DNA of 64,000 nt from Cercophora sp. LCS_1 (GCA_036250225.1 JAPZLL010000034.1:342252-406251); one strand, 5' to 3'. Shown: positions 10,698-19,855, numbered from the stretch's first letter. Translations and numbers: made by a program. Notes: generated from the sequence alone by a model not told the origin.

Positions 10698-10983
10698 CAG
10701 CATCGCTGGCCTGGCTGTCTAGCAAATGACCGGCTGTCTGGTAGATGACCGGCTGTCTAGTGGATGACTGGCTATCTAGCGGATGACTGGCTGTCTGGCG
10801 GATGACCGGCTAGGCCCCCAAGACAGTAGTGCTGTTTGTAATTTCTTTTTCTTTTTTTCTTTAGCTCAAAAACTAACTAGCGTTTGCAGGGCAAGATCAA
10901 TACGACCAGGGCAGCAGTCCCCCCGCTATGCACTGCGCGCCTACTGCGCTGGATGGAACGACGTCAACAATAACAAGAAGTAG
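10698..10983 (+). pseudogene. Orphan membrane protein, copy B (minisatellite-disrupted)
   Basis: Starts at the helix-coding part (GSIAGLAV) and immediately breaks into four or five copies of an 18-19-bp unit, gatgaccggctgtctggcg, at about 10,727-10,815. These derive from the codons for AVWRMTG. Then come the CCCCCAAGAC segment, a pyrimidine-rich stretch ending tttgcag at about 10,889 and the conserved last exon (GKINTTRA.. to the N-N-K-K stop at 10,981-10,983). The first half of the gene is absent. Non-functional. Confidence 0.5.
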
Positions 10984-11214
10984 AGGGTCCTCCTCTTTTC
11001 CCAGTTTCCCTTAGTTTTTACCTGGCTTTTTATTCCCCCCCTCTTCTTCCAGTTTCCTTGCTTTTTACTTAACTTCCTGCCCTTCCTCTTTTTTCCAGTT
11101 CCCCTTGATTTTTACCTGGCTTTTTAACCCCCTCCTCTTTTTCCAGTTTCCCTCAGTTTTCATTTAATTTCTTGTTCCTCCTCTCTTTTTCCGGTTTCCC
11201 TTTAGCCAGGACGC

Positions 11215-11724
11215 CTCTGAGCGACTTTCTCGTTTTGTTATAGTTTACTCCAGCAGCACCTGCTCTTCCACCGGCCGACCAAGGTTTTGACTTTGTCATG
11301 GAAGTATCCAGCAACAAAGTCAAAGTCAAGGCGAACGAACAGTTTGGCCAGGTTGCCTCTGAGCGACTTTCTCGTTTTGTTATAGTTTGCTCCAGCAGCA
11401 CTTGCTATCCCATCAGCCGACCAAGACCTCAATTTCGCCATGGAAGCATCCGGCAGCGGAATTAAAATCAGGGCGGGGAAACAATTCAACCCGGGTACTT
11501 TCGAGGAGTTTTGTCGTTTCGTTATCGAGCCGACATCGGGGGTACAGCGGCGAACACAGCAGCAAGTAACCATTGTCATCCTTGGTAGCATTGTCACCAT
11601 TGGTGGCATTATTGGCCTTGCCATCTGGCGGATGACTGGCCACCAGGTCCCCAAGACAGCGGTGCTGTTTGCACTGCGCGCCTACTGCGCTGGATGGAAC
11701 GGAAACAACAACAACAAGAAGTAG
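11215..11724 (+). CDS. Orphan one-helix membrane protein, copy C (94 aa, apparently intact)
   Basis: ATG 11,440 opens a 94-codon frame ending at TAG 11,722-11,724. Residues 1-45 are polar (MEASGSGIKIRAGKQF and FEEFCRFVIEP, then QRRTQQQ). Residues about 46-66 form a strong hydrophobic helix (VTIVILGSIVTIGGIIGLAI), followed by WRMTGHQVPKT and a tail LRAYCAGWNGNNNNKK. The segment that is an intron in copies A and B is missing here, and the tail is joined directly. Upstream, 11,215-11,439 carries a tandem copy of the N-terminal module (a 120-bp duplication: gagcgactttctcgttttgt occurs at about 11,219 and 11,366) without its own stop-free continuation. Helix with one Trp-Arg edge and a basic C-terminus suggests a single-pass membrane protein; no homologue is recognised. 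Confidence 0.5.
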
Positions 11725-12418
11725 AGGTCCTCCTCTCTTCTTCCGGTTTCCCGCTCGACTTCCGGTTTTCCGCTCGACTTCCTGTCTATTTCCACTCAAC
11801 TTCAGTCTCTCTCCCATCAGTCTCCCCTCAATCTCCCCTCAATCTCCCCTCATCATCACTCTTTATTGGCCTCCTCACTTTTGGGGGCCCACGGATCGCC
11901 AAGGTATGGATATACTATCTGGGCAACTATGGGGATCAGATTGGGAGGGCATGTACATTACAGCTTAGCACAGCATAGCAAGTGGAATGGACCAAACATT
12001 TCCACCTAGCTTTAGTCTCTCTCCCATTGGTCTCCCCTTGATCTCTCCTCAACATCAACTTTTAGGGGTCCACAGATCACCAAGGTAATAGAAGTCCTCC
12101 TCTCTTCTTCTAATTTCCCTCGGTTTTTACTTAACTTCCTGCCCCTCCTCTTTTTCCCAGTTTCCCTTGGTTTTTACCTGGCTTTTTATTCCTCCTCTCT
12201 TTTCCCGGTTTCCCTCGGGTTTTATTTAGCTTCCCGTCCCTCCTCTCCTTTTCCTGGTTTCCCCTTAGCCAGGACGCCTCCAAGGAACAACTCTATTGTT
12301 TTATTGTAGTTTGACGATTGCGTCGGTGCTGGGCGTCATCCTGGGCGAGCAATCGCTGTCGACGCTGGCTCCGGCAGCACCTGCTCTTCCACCGGCCGAT
12401 CAAGGTTTTGATCTCGTC

Positions 12419-12703
12419 ATGGAAATAGAAGTATCCGGGAGCAAAGTCAAAGTTAAAGCAAATGGCCAGAGCACCGACGAACTTTACCGTTCCGTCATGG
12501 AATCGACGTCGGAAACGCAGCGGCAGCACCAGATCGCAAGGGAGACCACCGTCCGTGGCAGCATTGCTGCCCTTGCCCTTGCCCTTGGCGGCATTGCTGG
12601 CCTAGCCGTCTGGCGGATGCAGGTCCCCAAGGCAGTGCCGTTTGCGAGCGTTTTGGGCACGACCAGAGCAACACCAGATCGCAAGGGAGACTACTGTCTG
12701 TAG
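12419..12703 (+). CDS. Orphan one-helix membrane protein, copy D (94 aa)
   Basis: The frame is open from about 12,296, but the first ATG is 12,419. It aligns with the ATG of copy C and also gives exactly 94 residues. The sequence runs MEIEVSGSKVKVKANGQSTD, ELYRSVMESTSETQRQ, ARETTVRGSI, the helix AALALALGGIAGLAV, then WRMQVPKAVPF. The last about 20 residues differ because the frame reads into a second copy of the QIARETTV module and ends at TAG 12,701-12,703. The upstream open part (VLGVILGEQSLSTLAPAAPA, LPPADQGF) matches the LPPADQGF leader of the other copies, so the true start may lie further 5'. Function unknown. Confidence 0.45.
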   Translation: MEIEVSGSKVKVKANGQSTDELYRSVMESTSETQRQHQIARETTVRGSIAALALALGGIAGLAVWRMQVPKAVPFASVLGTTRATPDRKGDYCL

Positions 12704-12900
12704 CAGCGTTGCTGCCCTTGCCCTTGGCGGTATTGCTAGTCTAGCCGTCTGGTGGATGCAGGTCCCCAAGGCAGCGGTGCCGTTTGCGGGCATTTTGGGC
12801 ACAACCAAGACCAACGCAACCAAGATCAATGCAACCAGAGCAACACCAGATCACAGAGGAGACTACCATGCCAGAATCCGAAGATGAAGTGGTATTGTTC
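12704..12900 (+). pseudogene. Partial second module of the orphan family
   Basis: A partial duplication of copy D overlapping its 3' end: QIARETTVCSSVAALALGGI, then ASLAVWWMQVPKAAVPF. It is followed by a short Asn/Thr/Lys repeat (caaccaagaccaacgca units). The frame ends at TGA near 12,887. There is no start of its own. It shows that the helix-coding module itself is being copied in tandem. Confidence 0.4.
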
Positions 12901-13174
12901 GCCCTACTGTCCCCATAAACCCCCGCCGAAAAGCCGGGCCCTCCACTCACCGAGCCAGCCGTGCGAACCCTTCCGGAGAGAAGAGCCGTATCCCGTCGGC
13001 CAAGCCATAACTGCGCCCGACAACGACGGCCCCGACAGCTCTACATCCATGGAGCGCCCGCGCCGAGCGAAGGAGAGCATCTCCCACGACGACAACACCC
13101 GCCGAAATCCTAGGGCGCGTGAAGAACTGGGCGAAGCCGGCTCAGCGAAGGCTAACTCTGAGGATGTGTATTTC

Positions 13175-13581
13175 TCAGCACAGGCGCATTTTTCAGAATG
13201 AGCCCATGGAAAGTCACGTGAATCGCAGGGCTTCGAGGACAATTTTATAGCATTCCGTGCTAGGGCGCAGCAGTTTGCCGATCAAGGTCCTTCCGCTGCA
13301 GAAAAGCGAGACCGGCCAGCAACCAGCTCGTCCGGAAGAGAGCTGCAACCGCACTGACGCAAGCTCCAGGCCCCATCCGATGGTTTGCCAACAGTCCCGT
13401 TTACCAATACGCCAAGCCGCGCTCCTCCCCGTTACCCGGCACCGACACCCAGAGCTCCGTCTGATGGCAGCCCGACAGTCCCTTTCACCGAGACGCCGAA
13501 CCGCGCAGCACCCGAGCAGCCATTGGCTGCGCGCCCGCGGCGCCCCAGCACAACAATTCCTGACTCGGAGGCAAGCAGCTA
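13175..13581 (+). pseudogene. Deleted copy of the coiled-coil/Pro-repeat gene found at 57.4-58.3 kb
   Basis: The flank at 13,175-13,230 (acaggcgcatttttcagaat, then aagtcacgtgaatcgcaggg) matches the sequence upstream of the 58-kb gene. The similarity then jumps to its 3' part near 13,235 (DNFIAFRARAQQFADQGPSA), so the whole coiled-coil half is missing. The rest reads SAAEKRDRPATSSSGRELQP, the same in-frame TGA after PH, and two instead of three PSDGSPTVPFTETP repeats, ending TTIPDSEASS at TAG 13,579-13,581. Deletion appears to use short microhomology at a cttcga motif. Confidence 0.7.
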
Positions 13582-13808
13582 GTGTGACGATCAGGATGTA
13601 AAGCACAAGGGTTGATGAGATAGATGCATGGGTCGCGCATGTGCAGAGAAAATGGAGCAACTGGAAGAGGCAGCGTTTGGGAAGGCACTTTGTTCAGTTG
13701 TTGGGGCCGTCGCATAGCCGAGCACCTAGGTCAGGTAATCGCTTAGAGTTGTCACAAGGAGCACTGTATCAAAGATAATTGTGGAAGAGATCGAAGGGAT
13801 TGGATACA

Positions 13809-14052
13809 TGAAGTTCGCCGTCTGTGGTAAGGCCACCCTCTCCTTTGAAGCCCGGTGCACTTTCATAGTCCACGCAGGGGACATTCGGCTGCTGTAGTGA
13901 GACCACAGCCGAGGCAAGATCTGGACGTCCTGAGCGTAGCACAACTTGATGTCATCGCAGAGCGGGCGCTTTGCGAAGACACCGCAGCTGCCACCATACT
14001 CTGGGGCGAACAGCTTAACGCCGGCATCCTTCACGGCACGTCTGGCCAAAGG
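13809..14052 (-). pseudogene. 3'-5' exonuclease (DEDD type) fragment
   Basis: The minus strand reads ARRAVKDAGVKLFAPEYGGS, CGVFAKRPLCDDIKLCYAQD, VQILPRLWSHYSSRMSPAWT and RVALPQTANF. This matches the last third of a fungal family of 3'-5' exonuclease-domain proteins. The CYAQDVQ segment sits where the Exo III motif (Tyr-x3-Asp) is expected; here the Tyr-Asp spacing is altered (Y-A-Q-D). The 5' part (Exo I and II) is absent and the 3' end diverges after ANF. A degradation relic; no start. Confidence 0.5.
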
Positions 14053-14207
14053 CCACGGAAGAAACGCAGGAGGAACGACCGCAACGAGTTGGATTTCGAT
14101 GCGCAGGAGGTTCCTATGATCGGGTCGACGGAACCCGTCCCGGTTTCAGCCATTCGTGGTTCCAGCTTTCCCTACCAAGTCATCGACACCGCCGCCAACC
14201 CTCAACC

Positions 14208-14561
14208 ATGGCATCCGAACCTAGTACCTGGTCGGCCGCCCACTGCTGGTTCTGTCACGAGGGCCTTCAAGCAAACATCACAGCGATCGAGCGGACTACG
14301 AGAGATAGGGTGGCGACAAAGCGTGTGGAAGAGCAGCGGACACTGGCAGCACTCCAGCGGGCAACAAGGGCTGAACAGCAAGCCCTAACGGCCAAGTAGG
14401 AAAAAAGGGGCGGGCGGCCTTGCGTTGAAGAGGCAGAACGGATGGCGAACACAGCAAGAGAAGAGGCCGGCAAAGGCAATACCAGTGGTCCACGGGGGCT
14501 GCAAGGAGACGACGCAGCCGGTCGACTGGTCGAGCGCAGAGGTCGAGACGTCCGATCGTGA
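14208..14561 (+). pseudogene. Small Cys/coiled-coil protein with in-frame TAG
   Basis: ATG 14,208 has an acceptable fungal context (caaccATGG). It starts MASEPSTWSAAHCWFCHEGL and continues with a charged helix (ITAIERTTRDRVATKRVEEQ, RTLAALQRATRAEQQALTAK). TAG at 14,397-14,399 stops it at 63 codons, but the same frame stays open and coiled-coil-like afterwards (VEEAERMANTAREEAG) until TGA at 14,559-14,561. A CAG-to-TAG change, again CA to TA, would explain the stop. The CWFC pair could bind metal. I recall similar small proteins in fungal accessory regions but cannot name a function. Confidence 0.4.
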
Positions 14562-14697
14562 AGGGCCTTGGGGAACGAAGTTGGGACGACAGGAAAAACG
14601 CTGAAGATGCTGGGTTGTTCGTAGCAAAAAAGCAGACCACCGACTCCTCTTGGGAACTCCTTTCACCCTTGGCCCGGTGCGACGACCACGCCGTCCC

Positions 14698-15754
14698 TCA
14701 AGACACCTCCTCAAATCTCTTCTGCGTCCAGTCAAAGACGTTATCGTACTTGAATCCCCTGGATCGGAACGCGCGGCGGAAAAGATCGCGAAGATGCGAG
14801 TAGTTGGGCTTGTCATCGAAGCTCAACGATCGAGCGTAGTCGATGTAGGTGGCAAATTCGCCAGGGAGATCTCCGCAAACGTCTTTCCCGGACAGGCTCG
14901 ACTTCTTCTCTTGCAGCAGCTTGTGCCTCTCCTTGTCCGTCGGCGCCTTCAGACCCTGCCACGGCAGCGAGCCGCGGGCAAAGTAGCACAGCATGTATCC
15001 GATGGATTCCAGATCGTCCCTGAAAGACTGTTCTTCTCGTCGTTAGCAAGGCGGCGCGAAGAGGACTGGGACGTGACACGTACCGCGACCCCCGTGGTTG
15101 TTGATGCTCGCGTAGCGGCTGGTGCCGGCGAACGCGAGACCTTCGGCGTCTTTGGCGCGCTCGGCATCGCAGAACTCCTTGGCGAAACCGAAGTCGACCG
15201 CGTAGATGGTGCTCCCGTGCCTCCCGGTCCCGATGAGGAAATTCTCCGGCCTGATGTCGCGATGGAGAAACCCCTTGGAGTGGACGTATTCCATCCGCGC
15301 GATGAGCTGGTCGGCGACGAGGAGGGTGGTCTTGAGCGAGAACTTGCGATCGCAGTAGTTGAACAGATCCCCGAGCGACGGACCGAGGATGTCCTGGACC
15401 AGGACGTGGAAATTGTACTCCTGCCCAAACCACCAGACGCGCGGTATTCCGGTTCCGCCGGCCAACGCGTCGTACGCGTCCGCTTCCCTCTCCAGCATGT
15501 GGCGTCCATGTTCAGTGTTTGCGAGTTTGATGGCGACTTCCCGATCCAGTCGCACGTCGGTCCCTGCCGGCCGGCGTGAGCCTCGCTCGAGCGGAGGTGG
15601 TCAGTTGGGGGTGGGTGTCATACCGGAATAGACGAGGCCGAAACCTCCCTTGCCGATCTTGCGGTCGACGCGGTACGTATCGTGGATGAGAATATCCTGG
15701 AACACCAGAGTCAGCGGGATACGCCGCGCACCAAGACCGGAGACGCACCTTCAT
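14698..15754 (-). CDS. Casein-kinase-1-like protein kinase
   Basis: Reconstructed as complement(14698-15032, 15084-15563, 15624-15696, 15749-15754), 297 residues, with GT-AG introns of 51, 60 and 52 nt. The first exon codes only Met-Lys. Motifs in order: glycine loop IGKGGFGLVYSG, VAIK (ATP-binding Lys), CK1-type LGPSLGDLFNYC, catalytic loop HRDIRPENFLIG, DFG in AVDFGFAKEF, the CK1-specific GTSRYASINNHGG in the activation region, EQSFRDDLESIGYMLCYFAR and GSLPWQGLKA. This is clearly the CK1 family (Ser/Thr kinase). The core is complete, without the long C-terminal tail of Hrr25/Yck kinases. Two oddities: the catalytic-loop lysine (HRDxKPEN) is Arg, and SINTH is SINNH. Activity may be altered. 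The gene lies in the accessory island rather than the core block, so it is likely an extra paralogue. Confidence 0.85.
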
Positions 15755-15784
15755 GTTGGACGGCTTTCGATGAGGACGTGAAGA

Positions 15785-16660
15785 AGGGGTGGGGGGTTCT
15801 GGTTGGGCCGGTGATATACATGGTGGTGTCCGTGGCAACGACCCGTGTCGCATCCCCGGATGCCTTCGCACACGTAGGCGGCCATGCCAGCGCTGCGGCG
15901 GAATGCCAGTCGCCGGAACCGTGCTGGATTAGCCCGCACAAACAACGCCAAGGCCCAACCGCAGATAAGACGCGGCCGATTTCCTCCTGCGGCAACAACT
16001 CAAAGGCGGCCGAGTTCCTCTTGCGGCAACAACTCAAAGACAGCCGACTTCCTCCTGAGGTACAACTTAAAGACGGCCGATTTCCTCCTGCGGCAACAAC
16101 TCAAAGGCCGAGTTCCTCCTGAGGTACAACTCAAAGGTGGCCTATTTCCTCTTGCGGCAACAACTCAAAGGCAGCCGAGTTCCTCCCGCGGCAACAACTC
16201 AAAGGCAGCCGACTTCCTCCTGAGAATGTGAAAGGGGTGGGGGATGGGCTGGTTGGGCCGGTGATATACATGGTGGCGTCCGTGGCAACGGCCCGTGTCG
16301 TATCCCTGAATGCCTTCACACATGTAGGCGGCCATGCCAGTGCTGCGGCGGAATGCCAGTCGCCGGAACCGTGCTGGAATGGGGGCGTTAGCCCGTGCAA
16401 AGTCTAACCGCAGACAAGACGCGGCAACAACTCAAAGGCGGCCTATTTCCTCCCGCGGCAACAACTCAAAGGCAGCCGACCCGCCCGCGGCAACAACTCA
16501 AAGGCGGCCGAGTTCCTCCCGCGGCAACAACTCAAAGGCGGCCGAGTTCCTCCTAAGGCACAACTTAAAGACGGCCGATTTCCTCCTGAGGTACAACTTA
16601 AAGGCAGCCGAGTTCCTCCTGAGGCACAACTTGAAGACGATCGTCGAGCACAACCTCTAG
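15785..16660. repeat. Tandem duplication of about 445 bp carrying 33-34-bp minisatellites
   Basis: The segment ggttgggccggtgatataca.. with gtaggcggccatgccag and gaatgccagtcgccggaacc occurs at about 15,800-15,925 and again at about 16,248-16,380. Each copy is followed by an array of 33-34-bp units (variants of ccgatttcctcctgcggcaa, then caactcaaagg), at about 15,967-16,220 and 16,420-16,650. Units alternate between gcggcaacaactc and gaggtacaactta forms. The array lies between the divergent CK1-like kinase (start 15,754) and the gene at 16,699, so it sits in the upstream region of both. ORFs across it are shadows. Confidence 0.85.
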
Positions 16661-16698
16661 AACCTCCCTGCGCCCCCTCCTGGCCTCAGTCACCCCTC

Positions 16699-18002
16699 AT
16701 GGCGACGCAGCAGAATCGAAAGGGACCGGGCGCGGACGGTCCGCAGGCGCACGGTCCCAGGAAGAAGCCTAGAGTCCGACGTCCTTTCCACCCTTCACCA
16801 GCGTTCTGGGACAACCTGTCCAAGGTCCCCCTCACACCTGGTGCATTGCGAGAAATTGACCGGCGGAACAAACCTCGACCTGTGCTGAAGCCCCCAGTAC
16901 CCGCAGCGCACGCAAAGGATCTTGGCCGGTTTGCAAGACGCGGCGGTCCAGATCTCCACCATTTTCGAGGGGTATGGCCGCACAGCACCCAAGGTGATAA
17001 TTGACTAATTGCTATTAGTACCGCAAACCGAGTGACAGAATGTCTTCTAGCTATTCCCCTACAGAGCCGGGCGGGGGTGGAAAGACATCCGCATACGGCC
17101 GTGAGTTCGAAATACATCTTGCCGACCACAACATATACGTCAGGGGTCGAAAGTCGAAGCCGAAGAACATCAAAGAGGATTCCGCGCGACTTTCGCAACT
17201 GCGGGCCTCACTATCACCATCTCGGTTCGGGGAAAGCGATTTCGAAGACTTCCAAGAGAGGGACGACGACGATACTGTGTCTGAGAACGATGTCATGGCC
17301 ACCATTATTCCCATTCTCTGTAGAAATGCCAACATTCCCAGCAAGCAGAACATTCTCTTCACTGAGCTCGCGCCTCTTACGTCTAGCTACAAGGACGTGG
17401 TCAGGCCCAAGCCAGACTTTTTCGATGGAGCCCGCATTGGGGATCTCAACCGGGAAGTCAGGAACCCCAAGGGATATATCTATCCTCTCATCATCCCCAC
17501 AAAGTATACAGCCGGTCCAGTAGTGCCGAACTTCTTCCTCGAGGTCAAGGGACCAAGTGGAGCTGCAGATGTGTTAAAGCGACAGGTATGCTATAACGGA
17601 GCATATGGAGCGCGTGCCATGCATGCTCTGCAGAACTACGGCAAGGAGGAGCCCACGTATGACGGCAACGCTTACACCTACAGCTCATCCTATATCGCTG
17701 GCACGCTCAAGCTCTACGCCCACCACATCACAGCACCAACCAACCCGGGGGGGCGGCCAGAGTACCACATGACCCAGGTTGGTGGCTATGCTCTGGCAAG
17801 CAACTTTGAGGCTTGCGTTGCCGGCATCCGGGCTTTCAGAAACGCGAGGGATTTGGCGCAACACTATCGCGACACGTTCATCCAGGAGGCAAATGCAAGG
17901 GCACGTCGGTCTGCTGCCTTGGCGGTCGACGAGCCAGAGGCGGCAGACGTGGAGCAGGACGGGGGCTCCGATTCCGACGAGGCTATGGACTCTGGCCCTT
18001 AG
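16699..18002 (+). CDS. Fungal accessory protein, DUF7924-type, putative PD-(D/E)XK fold
   Basis: join(16699-16971, 17019-18002), 418 residues. The 47-nt intron ends with the branch-like tgactaat and ttag and joins in phase 0. The N-terminus is basic (PRKKPRVRRPFHPSPAFWD), a possible nuclear localisation signal. The conserved core reads SLSPSRF, NIPSKQNILFTELAPL, KPDFFDG (Asp about 224), PNFFLEVKGPSGAADVLKRQ (Glu 266, Lys 268), YNGAYGARAMHALQNY and RNARD. The Asp...Glu-x-Lys spacing, followed by Gln two helical turns on, is the classical PD-(D/E)XK arrangement. I believe Pfam calls this family DUF7924; nuclease activity is inference. The C-terminus is acidic. A decayed relative lies at 20.9-22.3 kb. 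Confidence 0.75.
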
Positions 18003-18133
18003 GAGGAACCAGAGCCTAGCTTCGCAGCAGGCCCCACCCCGGAGCCCAGCACGCTTCGACGATCGGTAAGGCTCGCAGCGAGGCGCAACACCTAAGGGCG
18101 CCGGCCGCGGAGCAGCTGGTGGAAACCGGAGGG

Positions 18134-18455
18134 GACAAAGCTGGGAGGAACGCGGGACCTGGATGAGGAGGACGGGTCACGCACCTGGGAGCGCGGGATC
18201 GGACAAAGCTGGGAGGAACGCAGGACCTGGATGAGGGGGACGGGTCACGCACCCGGGAACGCGGGATCGAGGACTAGCCTGTATTTCCATCATCCTTTTG
18301 GGCGGCGCAATTGTATTTTCTCTCATTCTCGGTGATGCTCGCCGCGTGAGTTCTCTTTCCGCTGGCTAGCCTGTATTCTTTTGGGCGGCGCAATTGTATC
18401 TTGTCTCCTTCTCGGTGATGCTCGCCGCGTGAGTTCTCTTTTCACCGGCCAACCT
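18134..18455. repeat. Two direct-repeat pairs (68 bp and about 90 bp)
   Basis: A 68-bp unit starting gacaaagctgggaggaacgc is repeated head-to-tail at 18,134-18,201 and 18,202-18,269. Immediately after, a unit of about 92 bp (agcctgtatt, then gggcggcgcaattgtat and ggtgatgctcgccgcgtgag) is repeated at 18,276 and 18,368. No coding potential is evident. They follow directly on the 3' end of the DUF7924-type gene. Confidence 0.8.
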
Positions 18456-18499
18456 CGATGGCCCCTCGGCTCATTCGTTTGCGGGCGTCGGCCGTCTTC

Positions 18500-18582
18500 C
18501 ATCAGGCATCTTCGCGTTGGGCGCGCGCAAACGGTAAGATCACGGGGTGCGGCGAGCACGCCAAGTTGCGGAAGATGCACTG
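18500..18582 (+). pseudogene. Second decayed copy of the ABC-transporter C-terminus
   Basis: The DNA catcaggcatcttcgcgttg, then gcgcaaacggtaagatca and gccaagttgcggaagatgca, aligns base for base with the 5,190-5,310 segment of the relic at 4.6-5.4 kb (coding HADRIFVLG, NGKI and KLWKMH), with many substitutions, mostly transitions. Only this tail is present. Confidence 0.5.
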
Positions 18583-18703
18583 GGTGAGACATTGGTGAAC
18601 ATTGGTGAGAACATTGGTGAGAACATGGGTGGGAACATTGGTGAGAACATGGGCGAGAACATGGGTGAGAACATGGGTGAGACATTGGTGAGAACATTGG
18701 TGT
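18583..18703. repeat. 12-bp minisatellite grown from ABC-tail codons
   Basis: About ten units of gagaacattggt / gagaacatgggt, some shortened. In the copy at 5.3 kb the same position carries a single ggcgagaacattggagag, coding GENIGE right after KMHT. The array therefore looks like an expansion of this codon group. On the minus strand it gives a spurious MFSP/CSHP repeat ORF. Confidence 0.75.
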
Positions 18704-18972
18704 GGTGTGGGAGATGGAGCAGCCCAAGCCGGAACCCCCGAGATGTCAAGCAATGCCATTGTGGAATGAACGGTCCCTGTTGTCTTTGACGAAGCCAAAG
18801 CTGAAGACATTGTCCATGATGTTGTGTTGCTCCCGGAAGAAATGGAGACCCTACGGGGAGCTGGGCGAGAACCGGGGGGGAAACCTCCAAGAGCGAGGAG
18901 GCTGACGAAGAGCGATGCGGAGGGGAGATTGGGCCGAGCAGAGATGCATATTGAAACCCTCCAGCTCCTAAT

Positions 18973-19855
18973 CTACACTTCAGCCCAGACCCCCCTGGCG
19001 TACTCCTCCAGCTCTTGAACACTGAAAACGAAGTCCCCCTCCCCAGGGCCCGGATCTCTAAGGAAGAGAAGCCGGAACGACAGTACCAATGCGCCGCTAG
19101 TGACATTATACGACGTTGGGTTGGTAGTAATGTTTTGGGTAATCGTGATGCTTTGTCGGAGCACAGGTGTTGGGTGTTGAGGAGAGCGTCGTGTTGCGGT
19201 AGCTCCCGGGCGAACTTGCATCTCTTCCTCCCACTTCTCCAAAAGGATTGTGGTGCCGTTGAACTTGGCAAGAAGAACAATCTTGACCTCGTGGTTTGAT
19301 AGAGAAAACCACCGCCGCATAGCTAAATACAATTTCCCTAATGACTGAGAGAATCCCGCCTCGATGACAAATGTTGGCCAGGTACCTTTAGCAGCTCGTT
19401 GAGGCTCTGGGCCACCAGTCGAATCACCCTCTTTACTGCTTCGCCCAGAATGGCCTTGTGCTGAGAGTGTAGTGTTGCCGATATCTGCCCAACTATTTTT
19501 TAAACCCGTATCGCGAACCTGCCCGAGAAACTCGTTGTATAGCCGTCTGTGGAGTTGCTCATGAAGGGCAGTTGGGATCGTGATAATGAGGATCTGGGAA
19601 TCGCTGTCGTAATCGCGAAAGCGGTACCTGCGGCCTTCCTGCTCTCGTTTCTCTCGACCCTACTGAAGTAGGCATGGTGGATACTGACGGAGGTGTCGTT
19701 GACCTCGATATGATTGCCGCCATGGCGAAGTGTTGAGGTTTGAAGTTGGGATCCGTGAGATGCGTGGGGGAAGCTGTGAAAATAGTGGGGTCTGCACTAG
19801 CCAGTGACCCGAGCTCCGCCAAAAACGGCATCCCAAACCGCGACACAGACACTCA
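18973..19855 (-). pseudogene. Fungal accessory protein with VIEAG motif (frameshifted, putative nuclease fold)
   Basis: The minus strand is open from 19,659 to the stop at 18,973: REKREQEGRRYRFRDYDSDS, QILIITIPTALHEQLHRRLY, EGDSTGGPEPQRAAKGTWPT, FVIEAGFSQSLGKLYLAMRR, WWF-like RWFSLSNHEVKIVLLAKFNG, LRQSITIT, TSGALVLSFRLLFLR and a C-terminal VQELEEYARGVW. I recognise this as a hypothetical family common in Sordariomycetes. Two further pieces lie upstream in other frames: HIEVNDTSVSIHHAYFSRVE (about 19,665-19,720), and RFGMPFLAELGSLASADPTI with LTDPNFKPQHFAMA (about 19,725-19,845). So at least two frameshifts separate the N-terminus. The E-x-G..S and K-I-V-L-L-A-K pattern may be a divergent restriction-endonuclease-like core. 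This fold is my inference. Confidence 0.6.

Noticed and set aside
15967..16650. Regular 33-34-bp units suggesting a CRISPR array
   Set aside because: Units are contiguous without unique spacers, they vary in sequence, and the genome is fungal.
18540..19280. Long minus-strand frame rich in MFSP/CSHP repeats
   Set aside because: It is the antisense reading of the 12-bp minisatellite joined to random sequence, and overlaps the better supported VIEAG-family frame.
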